A DNA stretch of 64,000 nt, taken from NCBI GenBank assembly GCA_963921935.1, contig OY998176.1:141466305-141530304 (forward strand), in the 5' to 3' direction. The notes under the pieces were generated by a model that was given only the letters and a program-made list of their open reading frames with translations, did no database searches and was not told the origin of the DNA. Source of the stretch: Galeruca laticollis. Lineage: Eukaryota; Arthropoda; Insecta; Coleoptera; Chrysomelidae. The position numbers and the translations under genes were made by a program. Shown here one piece after another: positions 12,333 to 27,300 of this stretch (within the stretch, counting starts at the first letter, position 1; the number at the start of each line of letters is the position of its first letter).

Positions 12333-15300
12333 GTGAGGTTGAATAATTTAATAATGTATTTTCACCTACTATATAGATACCAAATTGGGGTGAATATTCT
12401 CAGCTTTTAGTAGTCTGTTTTACAAATTTTGTTTTATAGAACAAGCTTTTATTTGTTCCAAACTAGAAGGTGAGCACAGAACACCCACGGTGACTAAACA
12501 ATATGAAAGAACCGTTCCACCAGAGACAAGTTCCACGTTCCAAATGTAGCTAACCTTTTGATTCCAAATAAAAGTAGTATTTACACTGTGGGTTATCTGT
12601 GCTTACACACTTTATATTCTAAGGTTTACACGAACGGAGTTCGTTGCGCTATATGGAATAATTGCGTTCGATTACTCTACTGCCGAAACCATAGATAAAC
12701 TACAAAACAATAATTTTCTATTAAATTAATAGTTTTAATTCAATATTAAAAAAAATTAAACCATTACGGCAATGCACCAGAACCCGAAATATCTTTAAAT
12801 TATTAATAAGTATTGTGTTTTACCATAATCGGAAAAAAGAAAATTGTATTAGTGGAATTCTTGATTAATCAGGCAGTTTAATTATTTAAATAAGTTTCAA
12901 CCTATAATCGATAACCGACTATTAGCATCTCTTTTTGTAACTAATGAATTAGATGTGGTGAACAAAGAAAAATTAACTGCACAGAGTTCACCCGCAATTT
13001 AGTAAATATGTGCATAATAATTTGAAATCGAAACACTGAATAGAGCACTCAAGCAAACTGTCGCTTAAATGTCAACAAGGCGTTTGTGAGACATACACAG
13101 CTGTAGAGTGCATTGTGCCATGTACAGCGCTTGTTTAAAGCAATTTAAGACGTATTTTAATCATTTTTATAATATAATACAGGTGCAATGGGCAGTTTCA
13201 ACACTTCCATCGGTGTTCACAAGCGCCCACACTTTTAAATCGGGTTAAATCCTTTGTGAATGTAGTACCTACCTGGGAAAAGAAACAAACAATAATTTAG
13301 CTCACTGTAAATGAGAAAGTGCGAGTCAGGAAGAATTTTGCATCCTACGTGATTAGTTTACTTACCCTTGCAATAACAATATAGAGACCTGTTTTAAATG
13401 AAACTAACTGTTTCTAGATAATTCCACAATATATTGAAAAACATATTAAAAATTCTCATTTAAGACAGGAATATGAGTAGTCACCCATACTCGGGGGCAA
13501 GGTGGGGCCGCCCCCCTCCCCCATCTTTTAGGGAAAGAAAAAATTCAAAAATTCATAATATGTGGAAAACATTGTTTTGTTAAACAATTATCCTTATTGA
13601 ATAACTTTGTCATTTTCAGATATAAATTGGGAACAAAATATTTATTATCAAAACATGCGCTTCGCGTATTTGTATAATTAATGGTTAAGTAAAAGGATAT
13701 GAGTGGCTGCGCCAACGGTCTGAAAGCCACATCGTCACTCGGTAACTCCTATGCGTGTGACCTTGGCTTGACGCGTCATCCCTTCTCTGACATCTACCTA
13801 GAAGCCCACGCGCCGGCGCCCTCATAACAACAGTGTTAAAGTGCTTGAGTTTTTTAAGTATAGTGTGGGCTTACTATTTAAATTTTGATTTTTCTTTCGT
13901 TTCTTGTGTTTTGGATCAGAAAATTTACAACTTTCAGGTAAGCCATAAAATTATTAAAATATTGAATACGGTATAGAACTATAAAGTACTATAGTAACAC
14001 AAATGCTGCTCGTTTTATCCACTCAGGCCAGTTACGGATATGCAATTTAACGCAGTGAAAATACGTTATCAATTACCTATCTTCACAAGTAAATAAACTA
14101 AGTTTATGAAAAATGGCAAAAGATAAAAAGTACAATATTTAACCACTACATTAGGTATAACACAAGTACAGTAATTTTTACTAGAAATACACAAGTATAT
14201 AAGCAAAACACTATTTGATATTGAAATAAAATCAATAATGTAAATATATAGAATAAAACTATCAATTTATTTTATGCTATCAGAATTCATCGCTATCAAT
14301 TCTGTACCTCATTTAAAAGCGATACTTGAATCTTTAAAATCTTGAAATGTAATATTTATTTCTTAATATATCTACTGTAATATAACTATTATAGTACTTT
14401 ATAATCCGACCAAGCAATAAATAATAAAATTTGATATTTCAGAAATGACATCAAACATTTTTTTAGAAAAAACAAACCGATGTTTCTGCTTCACGGAAAA
14501 GAAATCTCGCCGATTCATCAGAAGCCCCGAGTCCTGTACCCTCTAAAGTGTGTGCCACAATTTCTTCTGATTTGGACTTTAACCGGCCATTAAATTCGGC
14601 TGTCTCGTCGAAGGACTTGATGTATTTTCAGTCTGTCAGTGAAGGAATCGCCAAACACTTCAGTTTTTCACAGTTTTGATTTGGGGGAATACATAAACCA
14701 TGCAGTGTCAGATGAAGTGAAGTATGAATTATTAACCAACCCACTTACTCGAAATTCGTCGCAAGATTTCAAGAAAGATATCAATGAAAACAAGACCAAA
14801 AAAAGGCATTTTCAAAAAACTTGGTTTTATATATACTCTTGGTTGGTATACTCGCCAAAGTTGAAGGGAGGGCGTTGCAAGCATTGTACTCTTTTCAAAC
14901 CAGTTTTAAAAAGAGGCGCATTTGATGCTTTTGTAATGAAAGCTCACCAAGACTACATGAAGATGCTCGAGGACATGAAAAGAGTAGTTGGCATCTAGAA
15001 TATACGATCAATGTCAAACATTTTTGTGATTCGATTGAAATGAAAAAAACGTCATCGAGACAGTGGTATTACAAAACATGTGAATACCAATAGGAAAAAA
15101 AATAAAATCAATTGTGGCTTCTTTTATCTTTTGTGCTACTCATGACATTTCCATAAGGGGGAAAATCAAAAGAAGGGAATTTTGAAGATTTACTTCTTTT
15201 TAGAATAAGTGCGGGTGACAAGGTATTGGAGAATCACTTACAAAACCATAGTGGTAAAGCAAAGTACACATCACACACAGTTCACGATTTATTAAGTGTA

Positions 15301-18300
15301 TGTGGGTCTGCGTTAACACAAGAGATAGTTGGTGAGGTAAATAGATCACCTGCTTTTTCATTATTGTCTAATGAAACGGCTGATATTAGTGGTGAAGAAC
15401 AATTGTCAATAAGAGTAAGATATGTAGACGAGAAAGAAAAGAAGAGTTTTTGGGATTTACAGAGCTGGGTACATTAGATGCTGAAGGGATTTTTTCATCC
15501 ATCTTATCATTTGTTGAACGTTTGGGTCTAAACATGAATAAATTAATTGGTTTGGGGTTTGATGGCTGTTCAACAATGGCAGGACATGAAAGTGGAGTGC
15601 AGGCTAGGATAAGAAAAAAATACCCCCTAGATGCCTACTTTCACTGCGCTTGTCACCGACTTAACTTAGTCATTAATGACTTGAACAATGTTCAGGAAAT
15701 TCGTAGTACAGTTGGAATAATAAAAGAAGTCATCAAGTTCTTAAGAGAAAGTGTTTTACGTAGAAAATTAATACCCCACATTCCAATATTCTGTGAAACG
15801 AGGTGGTCCCACAAATATACATCAATAAGGGTGTTCAAAGAACACTTTTTGACTATCAAAGAAAGTCTCCGTCATCTTGCAAATGACAATGGAAGAAACC
15901 AGGATACCAGAAGACGTGCTCATCTACTAGACTGTCCAACATCGTCAACAGTTACAGTTTGTCTGCATATTATTTAGAGATATTCTTCTTATTTAGAACC
16001 TGTTGTCAACAACGTCGACATGGACCTATTTTCAGTATACACATATATCAACAACGACATTCTAGCCAATTTCCAAAAACAACGAAAAACGAATGAAGAA
16101 TTCAAGGATATTTTTGATGCAGTGGAGAAAGATTGCGAGGAACTTGGTGTGGATATCAAAGTTCCAAGATTGGCTGAAAAGCAGAAACATAGATTTAATT
16201 TCCAAAGCTTGTCACCCGAAGACTACTTCAGGGTTTCAATTTACAACCCCTACATGGACCCTATAATAACGTCTATAATGACACGGGTTGAAAAGGGTAA
16301 TGCTATACCATTCAAAGGTGGAATTCTTTACCCACATCTTATGAAGAAAGAAAAAACAGAAGATTTTATGAGGGAAGTGGAAAGTTTGGAAAACTTTTAT
16401 AGAATAGATAATTAAGAAGCAGAAGCCAGGTTATGGTATGATGTTTGGGCAGATAAGGATTGTTCAGAAAAAACAAGACTACATGATATATTAGAAGAAA
16501 GGACTTTTTACCCAGCTGTCAAACACTCGCAATTTGCTTTTTCTGATAAATACTGAACACTACTTCGATCAATTTCGCTTAAGCTATAAAATTTCATCGA
16601 TTTTTTATTTCTTAGAACTGTTTTCAATAAAAATTAATTAGAGTAATGTGCTTTTATTGACCTTAAATGCTGTGGCCTAGTGTATCCAACATAGTTCAAA
16701 CTAAAGTTTTTTAGATGCTGAAAGCTATGTATTGTCTTCCAAAGTATACAAAATGTAATATGCAATATCATTACGTCTAGCCCCCCCCCCTAAAAATTTT
16801 CATATGGGCGCCCATGAATGGATGTATGGCTTAACCCCACATGTTTCTGTACTTTTATACATATCTGTCAGCGAGCAGCGACGTCTGGATGCTGGCTTTT
16901 TAGATTGTTATAATAGTCACTAATAGTTGTCATTGTCTCAGAATTGCCCAAATCCGAATAAAAACTTATGATGAACGTGTACACACTAACGGCAACAAAC
17001 CGTTTGTATGTCGCACAGACGCCGTTGTGACGGGTATCTATCTCTTATTGAGTTAAATGGCGTATTACGGAGATTCTGCGATTTTTATAATTGTTTTTGG
17101 TTTTATTTTGATTATTCAAGTAAAGTACCCCTTTTATTGATCAAAATATTGAATTATAAGAGTAATTTTAGCAATATAAGTCCCTAAAAAGCATTAATTA
17201 TATGCATTAATAAAAAATGTCATGACAGGCATTACGGGCCCATTGATTTTTTTGCATAATCAATAAAAATTAAGAAAGAATATTAGGTAACATAACGGTT
17301 TTAACGTTCCAGACTGTATACAGGGTGTTTCCTAATCGCTAACATTAAAGTTAACGGCGTATTCTTGAGCTAATTTCTTGAAAAATGTCCGGCGATGCAA
17401 GTTACATTTTTTGTTGTTATTTTTCACAGAATAACTATACCAGCTACCTACCTATTTTATTATTTTTCTAGGAGGTACGTTAATCGTTCGTATTAAATGC
17501 TTTAGGAAATAAAAAACACTGGGTAGCGCATCGGGTTTCAATCTTTTAACAGTCAGCTTTTCAACTCTTGATTTTATACCTAAGAATATATCAACCAAAT
17601 TTGGCGCTAATCGGTTGAGTGGTTTTGGCTGGAAATAAACACAAAGGCAATAAACACACTTAATCGAGATAACACTTGATTTGTAGTATTGATGCATCAA
17701 AACGCGTATATCCGGGTCAATTTTGAGGTCAATGGATGAGCCCCCTTTTACTACGCAATGCGGGTAGTAGAAATGTGAAAGAAAGTCAAAGAATATGCAG
17801 TATTCGTTTATAGAAACATAATATTAGAAGGACCAGGATATTTTTTTATTTTATATTTAATTTGTTTAGATACTTGAAGAAATCCAAAATGAAATGTTAT
17901 CATATCAAAACATTGGAATAAGTATTGTTGAACTGAGTCATAGAAGTACGGAATATGGCGAACTGAATAAAAGGGCGCAAGAAACTTTGAGGAGTCTACT
18001 GTAAGTTGTTAATTTGATTTACTAAAATTATCGAGACAAATATCGTAATATATTCAGAAAATAACTTATATAGCATACCAATTTCGTATTTTAGAAATAT
18101 TCCATCAAATTACAAAATACTTTTCGCTGCTGGCGGTGGTCAAGGAGCGTTTTCTGCTATACCAATCAATCTAATCGGAAAAACAGGCACTGCGGATTAC
18201 TTAGTTACTGGAACATGGTCGAAAATTGCCGCTGAGGAAGCGAAAAAGTATGGGAAAATAAATATTGCTGCGAAACTTGATAAAACCGGGAGTATTCCAG

Positions 18301-21300
18301 ATCCAACAACATGGAAACTGGATCCAAATGCTTCGTACGTGTTTTACTGTGATAACGACACGATTGACGGTATGTTATTGTTATCTTGTAGTAAAACCAA
18401 TATATTTCCGGACGATAATGTAAATAGTTGGCCGAATCCAACGAGCATTGTAGTCCGGGAATTTGTTTTTACTACGAGGTACACATACTATTTTTTCTGA
18501 AATCGCAATCAACATTATCATAAATTACCATATATACATGACAATTTTTTATTATCATCTTATTGCCTATGAAATCGTTTCCTTGACAATCACTGTTTGA
18601 ACAAACCGAAATTTCTCCAAAAATTACCAAGAATGTAATCAACCTGGATTCATAGGACCCGTTGTACTGGCTCTGGTGAGTTGAAAATCAATAGGGGTCG
18701 TCTTTGAAACGCCCTAAACAATATCCAATCATAAAATTGGTCGATTGCGTACACTCCGGAGGCTGTATCGTGCCAGCAAACCGATATTTCTCCAAAAATG
18801 TAGTACTTCAAGTACCATAGCCCCCGTAGTACTGGCTCCGGTGAGCTGAAAATCAATAGAGTTCATCTGTGAGATGTTCTGAACAATGCTCAATTATAAA
18901 ATTGGTGACTTGTTGCACTCCAGAGGCTGTATCGTGCTAACAAGACATGTGTCAAAAAGTGGCCGTCGATGACGACACGTACAGGATTTTTTTCTAAAAC
19001 CCCTTCTTCCGTGTTTTCCTCGCCGACAAACGAAAAAGTAGCTTCAAAAAAATCCAACATTCCAACATTTTTTGTGGTAAACCAATACTTTTCTCGCATA
19101 TTGCGTGGAATTGCTACTTGGTGGAGTGTTAAATTTGCTCTGGATGAAAGTCTATTCAAATCAGTGAATTTTCAGTTTTAAAATTCTAATAAGTGCAGAA
19201 TTGTATTCAGTGAACCTCTGTTATGCTCCTGTTGCTGTAGGCAAGTAATAAAATCAAAGATTTGAGCTATTCCATTGACATTTTTTGTGTGACATCATTT
19301 AATCATTTTCTTAGGGTTTGTAATGAACCAGATTAGTGGAGTGTACTAAATTTTCTTCCATTGCGGGGCGTTTACGACCATTAAAGTAATGACTATGGGT
19401 TTAAAGTTACAATAGACATTCAAACTGGTCCGAGAATTCATAGGAATGTGAAAGTTCTTGCGATTGATTTGTCATCGTCACATATACAGCATGTCATATC
19501 ACAACATTCTCCCCCCGAAAATGAAGTCTTCGCTTCATTTAGGAGGAAGAGCGCGAGAAAGATAAATAATTTTAAATATAGATAAGAATAAAGTAAAAGT
19601 TTTGTTAAAGCTTAGACATAACTTACAACTAAGAAAGTCGCGACTGCTAATTAAGGTTGATTACGAGTTGCTGACCGATTAACATATTTTAATGGTTAAT
19701 TATGTTCTTCACAAGACTCTTGTTTGGGAAGTGGGCACAGTTTCGTTATAGCCGTAGTAGCTTCGCCTGTTTTAGTTTTTAGCACGACCCTGACTTTTCC
19801 GTCAGGTCCGCTTATGGTTTCTATGCCATAGGCCAATTAAGAGGTGGAATGTTTTCTTCCTTTAAGAGGACTAGCTCGTTTATTTGTAGGTTCTCATAGG
19901 TTTTTAGCCATTTTGGTCTATTCGGCAGTCTATTCAGACCACTTTTCCAGAACAGCTCCTGAATTTTTGCGCATTGTTGCCAAAATTTAATTTTGTTTTC
20001 TGGTGCATGAGATAAGTCTTTCTCTGGATAAGTCGTCAGACTGGATCCGATCAGGAAATGCCCAGAAGTGAGACATTGAAAATCAGAGGGATCGTTAGAT
20101 AAGGTACACAAAAGCCGTGAGTTTAATATTGCTTCGATTTGAGTAAGAATAGTTGAGAATTGTTCGAAGGTGGGGATCTTGGCGGAACAAATTTCCACTG
20201 TGTCTCGTTTTGAGTCAGATAATTTTGTATAATATCCATAAATTTGTTCTTCTGAAAGCGATTATAAAATTCTCTCAACTGATTTCAAGCTCCAAGAAAG
20301 TTTGTCGGATTGTCTGAGTAAATGATAGTGGGATTACCCAGTCTCGCTACGAAACACTTTAAAATGCCTATAAATGCGTCCGTAGTGAGGTCGGATACTA
20401 GTCCTATATGCGCGGCTTTGGTCACCATGCATACGAAAATTGATATGTAACATTTTGTTACGGGAGCTTTGCGTAGGGTAGAAGATTTTATGAAAAAAAA
20501 GGCCTCCGAAATCGACACCAACTTTTTGAAAAGGACGCGAGTATGTGACCCTGTCTTTCGGAAGGTCGGCCATTACCTGTTGAGCCGTCTGTGCATTTAA
20601 TCTTTTTACTCGAGCGTCAATTTGTAATGCTTCTGCTCGGGCGTCGATTTGTTATTGCCGTGGGTAGTCAGGGGTAGAACAGAAAAAAGGGCTTGATGGT
20701 TAGATGTGTTTATTTAATAGTAACACGTATGTTACCGGTTAAACTAAAAAGTCAATAAAATCTTTACAACTTAAAACTAATTCTATATACAGTTATCATA
20801 TGTACAATTGTTGGTCCTTGATTCTGTGGGACTTCCCTGGGGGTGGTCGGCTGGTCGGGTTGTCTACAGATCTCCTCTTATTATACGGCTTCTCGTAGTA
20901 AATGGTCTGAATCGGTCGTACCTCGTCCCTTTGACTTTACGGCAAAGATTTATTGAGGAATCAGTACTATTCTATAAACTTATTCAATTTTGTCGACCTG
21001 GGATACTCGATTTACCCCCTCGTTCAGGTTGCCTAAAATAAACGGAGTGTACTCGGTACCAGATCTCGCGTTCAACACTTAGCGTGATCTCGGTGAGGTG
21101 GGAATTCGCTTCCGTCTCGAGATCAACACGCTCCGGGATTTCAGCTAGACGGGAAGGCTTCTGTCCCGCGCTCAACGCGTTCCAGGACTTCGCTATGGCA
21201 GTTGGCTTCCGTTCTAGGCTCAGCACGCTCTAGAGTTTCGACTGAAAGATGGGGTTTGCTAGTGTCTAACCTTGGGTTCAACACACTCCATAGGGTCGAC

Positions 21301-24300
21301 GACAAGCCGGGTGTTAATTACGATCCCAGGCTCTACACGCCCCAGGATTTCCTATCACTTCTAGGCGTAAGGACTGAGCTTGTAGGTGTATTGAAGTTTA
21401 TCGGTGTTAATAATATCGGTCGAGCTATTATCTAAATGGCGAAAGTGTTGCCCTCTAGGTAATGAGTGCCCAACTTCGTCTACTGTACTGTGATAATCGG
21501 GTTTGGTAGTGTTCTGTATTCCGGTCACCGATATTCCGTGTTCATTATGTGTAGAGGTGGTTAACTAATATTTTAGACGATAGTGTCGTTACAACAAAAT
21601 TTTTGGTCCCACAGCATTCGTTGCACTGGCTTTAATGAGCTAAATATCAATAGGGTTCACCTTTGAAATGCCCTGAATAATATCCAATCATAAAATTGAT
21701 CACTTGCGTATACTGCGGGGGCTGTATCGTGCTAACAAACTGAAATGTCTCCAAAAATGTCTTACTTAAAGTACTATAGCACCTGTTGTACGGGCTCTGG
21801 TGAGCTGAAAATCAATAGGGTTCATCTGTGAAATGTCCTGAATAATATTCAATCATAAAATTGGTGACTTGTTGCACTCCGGAGGCTGTATCGTGCTAAC
21901 AATCTGAAATTTCTCAAAAAATGACAAAAATGTCAATGTTCAAGTACCATAGGACCCGTTGTACTGGCTCTGGTCAGCTGAAAACTAATAGGATTCATCT
22001 GGAAATGTTCTGAACAATATTCAATCATAAAATTGGTGACTTTTGCACTCCGGAGCCTGTAACAAGACATGTAACGAAAAGTGGCTCACACAAAAAAGTG
22101 TTTGAAAACATCATGAGATACCGAAAAGCTACTTGCTGAATATTGGGAAAGGCCAGGGGCCAGAGGGAACTAGAGCTTTCTTACACCATAACTAGCTTTA
22201 CACTAGATTCAAACGAGTCCTTGAAGCTACTGTCATTTTAAAGTTCTATAGTGTCCTCCTGATTATTGATTATTATCAGGAAGATATGTAGACTTCACGT
22301 TAAAAGGATTTCGAATAAGATAGTGTATCACTGCTTCCCTATTCTGGGTAATAACGAGCAAATACAGTTTTGAGAATGCCTAAGTGGCCGAGTATGTTAT
22401 GCTGTACCTCGTTTCTAACATCATAATCCTCGTTGTCAGCAAAATGTTTTAAAGTCTCGAACGATTGAAAGTTCTTTTCATCAACTTTGCCAAAGTGGTT
22501 CAAGTGACCAAAAAGATCCACTGGATATGCGAGTTCCATTTCTAAGCTTGGTTCACTCAGTTGTTCCAAGAAATGTTGCATTTTAGTCTCAATAAAAAAA
22601 ATATTAACTGCTCTCTAAACTCATATGAACACGCCAACTTATTACCTTTTGACAGCTAACGCTCGTCAATTTGATAAAGTAGTGCCTCGTGTTCGGAGGC
22701 TAATTCTGCGCATAACTATTTGAAAATACGTGTGTACCTTTAACAAAGTTCACCATCTTTATGACCAATTTCATGACATTCAATAAGTCTTACGACATGG
22801 CTTTCGATGCTAATGTTTGACGGTTAATTTATACAGTACATCGTAACTGTATTCGGGTTCAACTTCTTCACTAATGCTGTTAGGCTTGAACGTGATCCCA
22901 GCAGAACAGGCGCTCCATCCGTTCTGCTATCTTTCCCACTCAAGGCCATGTTTCACATATTATTTTTATGACGTCTACGTCTTCTCCTTTGGACGTCTTT
23001 TCCAACTCTTGTGGTATCAGAAGTTCTTCTTTTATTTTGTTCTCTTCTCCCAAATATCGCGATAAAACTAACAACTAGTATCATTAAGATAGACCTGTAC
23101 TCTCATCAACCTGCAATTCAAAATACGAGGATTTTTTAATTTCACAAACCAGCTGATCCTGAATCTCAATGGACATGGTATCGATCCGTTGCCTTCACTG
23201 TATTGTTGGTTAAAGAAATATCCTGCATTTTTAGAAGATTCAAGTCCTAAAACCTATTCAGCTGCTTTGATAAAACATGGCTTTATTATTGTTCCTCCAA
23301 TCGTGTGGGGTTTCTTCGCCTTCCTGATTAAGTACGAATGTATTTACTTAATATTGTTCAACGAAAATCGGAATTTTTATTTAATCACGGGAAAATATCA
23401 CTTTTAATAAGGAGTAACCGGACTCTCCCGCGGACCACCGGTTGGGAAACACTGTTCTAGAGCGATAAGAAAAGATCTAGCCTAAGGGTATTTGCAGAAA
23501 TAATCTTCGAGTATCATTGTTTTGCAAGATATTTAAAAAGTCACTTTTTAGGTGTTGAATTTCCATTTGTCCCAGAAACCAATAACGTCCCGTTGGTGGT
23601 TGATATGTGTTCAAATCTTTTAACAAAACAAATAGACGTATCCAAGGTAAGCCCATTTTTTTAACAGAACATTGTCTTATGAAATTAAAAAAAGTTCGGC
23701 GTTATATTTGCAGCATCTCAAAAAAATTTGGGTACAGCTGGAACAGCCGTCATCATAATTCGGGAAGATCTCTTGGGATATGCAGCAGGATACTGTCCCA
23801 GCATATTAAATTTTAAATTACTGGACCAGTACGATTCTATATTAAACACACCACCGATATTTCCGTAAGTATTTGATCTATAAATTAAAAATATTTGTAA
23901 ATAAAATAAAATTTGTGAGATATTTATCCTTGCATCACAAAGAAAGTGAGGGTCATTTCCGAAATATACAGTCGCGATAGGGGTTACACCTTGGCATGAA
24001 ACGGAATAACGCATGAACCTTAATTTTGATACTCTAAATGTTGTCTCAAAAGTCTCATAAGGCCACTTGTTTAGCGTTCTTATATATTCAAGGTGAAAGA
24101 TCGCGAAAATCAGTTTTTTTGGAACTATCTCGCTTCCTTTCCCTCTAATCTATTTGCATCACTTATAAAAGTTGTTGAGAATGGCATTCTCTAAAAATTT
24201 TGTCCTAAATAATTTTTTATATGCTCAACTGTTTTTAAGACAAAGCGCGAATTATGCAACATACCAAGGCCGCGCAAGGACAATCGCGAATTCCAACTCA

Positions 24301-27300
24301 CAACTTCTACTCTTTTTAGGTAAGGAAAAAAATCTGTTACCGTTAGAGAAACTATCCGATTTGGATTGAATGGCAAGGGAAGTAGTCCAGGAGGAATCGG
24401 CGCATGAGTACCGAAAACTATTCCACCTCAATTTTTTTATGGGATCCTCTTTCAATTGCCCTACTGATGATATAAATGCATGTTGCCATGGGGCAACCTA
24501 GTGCCATATTGTTTAAACCGAAATTGTTTAAACAATTGGAAGAAATTGTTATTTTTCAACCGGACAAATTTTTTTTATATTCTTTATTGAAATACAAATA
24601 AAAAAGGTCCTATGACTTTTCACGATAAAGTTAATATTTTTAGAGATATGAATTTTTAAAGGTTCGAAAAATCTCAAACTTGGGTACTTTTGACCCATGA
24701 AAAATATATTAAAAAAATATAATAAAATATAAATAATAATTTTTTTAAATTCTTTATACAATAATAAATAATATTCTTAATAGAGATTCAAGAAAATTTC
24801 ATTGTTTATACCTGTTTTTTAATTGTTAATTTCGCGCGCTCACAAGTATGCGTCGCTACCTTTAAGTATCGCCGTCTCTCTCTGACTCATGCGCTGCGTA
24901 CGGTCTCTCTGTGTCCTGAATCATTATTAATCATTTATCTAAAAAACCATTAACTTTATCAAGATTGGTAAAGAGAGCAATGTTATTATTAATTCAATTT
25001 TCTACAATTTGTTTTTAACAAAAGTAATTTAAGTATGAATCGGAACATGTTATTAAAATTACTTTTTTGTTATTATCATAGTGATTTATGCATTTTTATC
25101 AACAATAATAAGATATAATAGTATTTGAAAAATTTTTGGAATCACAATTATATATAAATAATAAGCTTTTGCTTAAACATACATTTGGAAAAATGCATTG
25201 AATCTGGAATATAAAACATTAGATTTTGATCAGTTGGAAATGGGGTTTTGTTTATAAATAAAGGTATTAGCAAAGTATCATTCTCTAGTTTGTATGCGAA
25301 ATTCGTAAAATCTAATGTTTTATATTCCGGATTCAATGCATTTATCCAAATGTATGTTTTGAACAAAAGCTTATTATTTACATATAATTGTGATTCCAAA
25401 AATTTTTCAAATACCATTATATCTTATTATTGTTAATAAAAATGCATAAATTACTATTTTAATAACAAAAAAGTAATTTTAATTACATGTTCCGATTCAT
25501 ACTTAAATTACTTTTGTTAAAAACAAATTGTAGACAATTTAATTAATAATAACATTGCTCTCTTTACCAATCTTGATAAAGTTAATGGTTTTTTAGATAA
25601 ATGATTAATAATGATTCAGGACACAGAGAGACCGTATGCAGCGCATGAGTCAGAGAAAGACGGCGATACTTAAAGGTAGCGACGCATACTTGTGAGCGCG
25701 CGAAATTAACAATTAAAAAACCGGTATAAACAATGGAATTTTCTTGAATCTCTATTATGAATATTATTTACTATTGTATAAAGAATTTAAAAAAATTATT
25801 ATTTATATTTTATTATATTTTTTTAATATGATTTTCATGGGTCAAAAGTACCCAAATTTGAGATTTTTCGAACCTTTAAAAATTCATATCTCTAAAAATA
25901 TTAACTTTATCGTGAAAAGTCATAGGACCTTTTTTATTTGTATTTCAATAAAGAATATAAAAAGAATTTGTCCGGTTGAAAAATAACAATTCCTTCCAAT
26001 TGTTTAAACAATTTCGGTTTAAACAATATGGCACTAGGTTGCCCCATGGCAACATGCATTTATATCATCAGTAGGGCAATTCAAAGAGGATCGCATAAAA
26101 AAATTGAGGTGGAATAGTTTTCGGTACTCATGCGCCGATTCCTCCTGGACTAAAGTATATAATACTCCAAAATCTGAGGACGGTGTCGATCAACTTCGCT
26201 ACGTACAATTCATTAAGTCAAAAAAATTATATATGGAGTTATCAACTCTTCCACCTACGAGTGCAGCAGTTCACCAACATATCAATCGTGTCTCTTACGA
26301 AATTCAAACTTGGTTAGGCAATGATTTAAAACCCCAGCGATGGGGTGCTGCAATATGAAGCCCTGTAACCGATAATCACATAATTGTAGGGCTCGGGTGT
26401 AAAAAATGGTATCTGATAAAATTTTACACCTTGACATTATGGTTGAAACCATGGTATGTGGGACCAGTAAACGGTTATCTGTTCTAATTTTTCACAATAT
26501 CTTAATAGATGGCGCCGCATTTGCGTGGTTGATTTGTGTGAAGTAACATTTCTTTCATGTAAACAGTGGTAAGTGCCAAAGATGGCGGATAGTTCACGTG
26601 TGGCTTGTAGTTTTGGTGCACAAAAACATAGTGAAAATATGTCTGAACATAGCGAAAGTGACTTGTAAAACTCTGACCAAGATCCAGAGTATAATCCTAC
26701 AGATGAAAAACGTAAATTTAAGGTGAGTTAACGAAAAATATTGATATTTTTAAGGTTAAGTGTAGTACGTAAATAATGATATGTGAAGTAAGATACCATT
26801 ATTTACATAAATTAAATTTTGATTGAAACTGAAAATGGATACATACTTCATTAGTGTTTGATATAAATAAATTTTCACCTAGTAACAGCCGAATCCATCA
26901 TCTAATAGATTCTTTTTTACAGAACTTGAATCTGCAGTTCCTCAACTAACCTTCAGTGTCAAGCAGTAACGACGATACTGAAAGTACAATGACAATGGAA
27001 ATGATGCTGCAATTGAAGCTGAAGAAGTCAATAATCAAGAGGGAAATTTAACACTTAAGGCGCATAAAGGAAGAAAACGTAAGAGATGCAAAAAAAAACA
27101 ATTTAAAGAGAATAGAAACAGTGGGAAGAAATACAAAACCTATAGGGACAAGGGACAAGAAAAACAAGAGAAAATTATGAGAGCGGATTGTGGCTGCAAA
27201 AAAATGTTCCTCTTTTATCTGAAGATGAAAGGCGATGTATCTTCAAAAACTTCTGGGAAATAGGAAACTATAATCTTCAAAATTCCTACATATTTGGCTG

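Noticed and set aside
18650..19159. Short - strand frames over the tandem repeats
   Set aside because: They follow the repeat unit and resemble no protein.
20650..21596. LTR-like block as the 5' LTR of the BEL remnant
   Set aside because: Its start does not match the sequence after the BEL polypurine tract near 19507, so they are unlikely to be a pair.
22256..22300. TAGTGTCCTCC near 22240 as the left end of the FAM200-like hAT
   Set aside because: Matches the right terminal repeat only in the first bases, and the 8-bp flanks do not agree.
25148..25986. Open frames on both strands
   Set aside because: Mirror images caused by the fold-back element.
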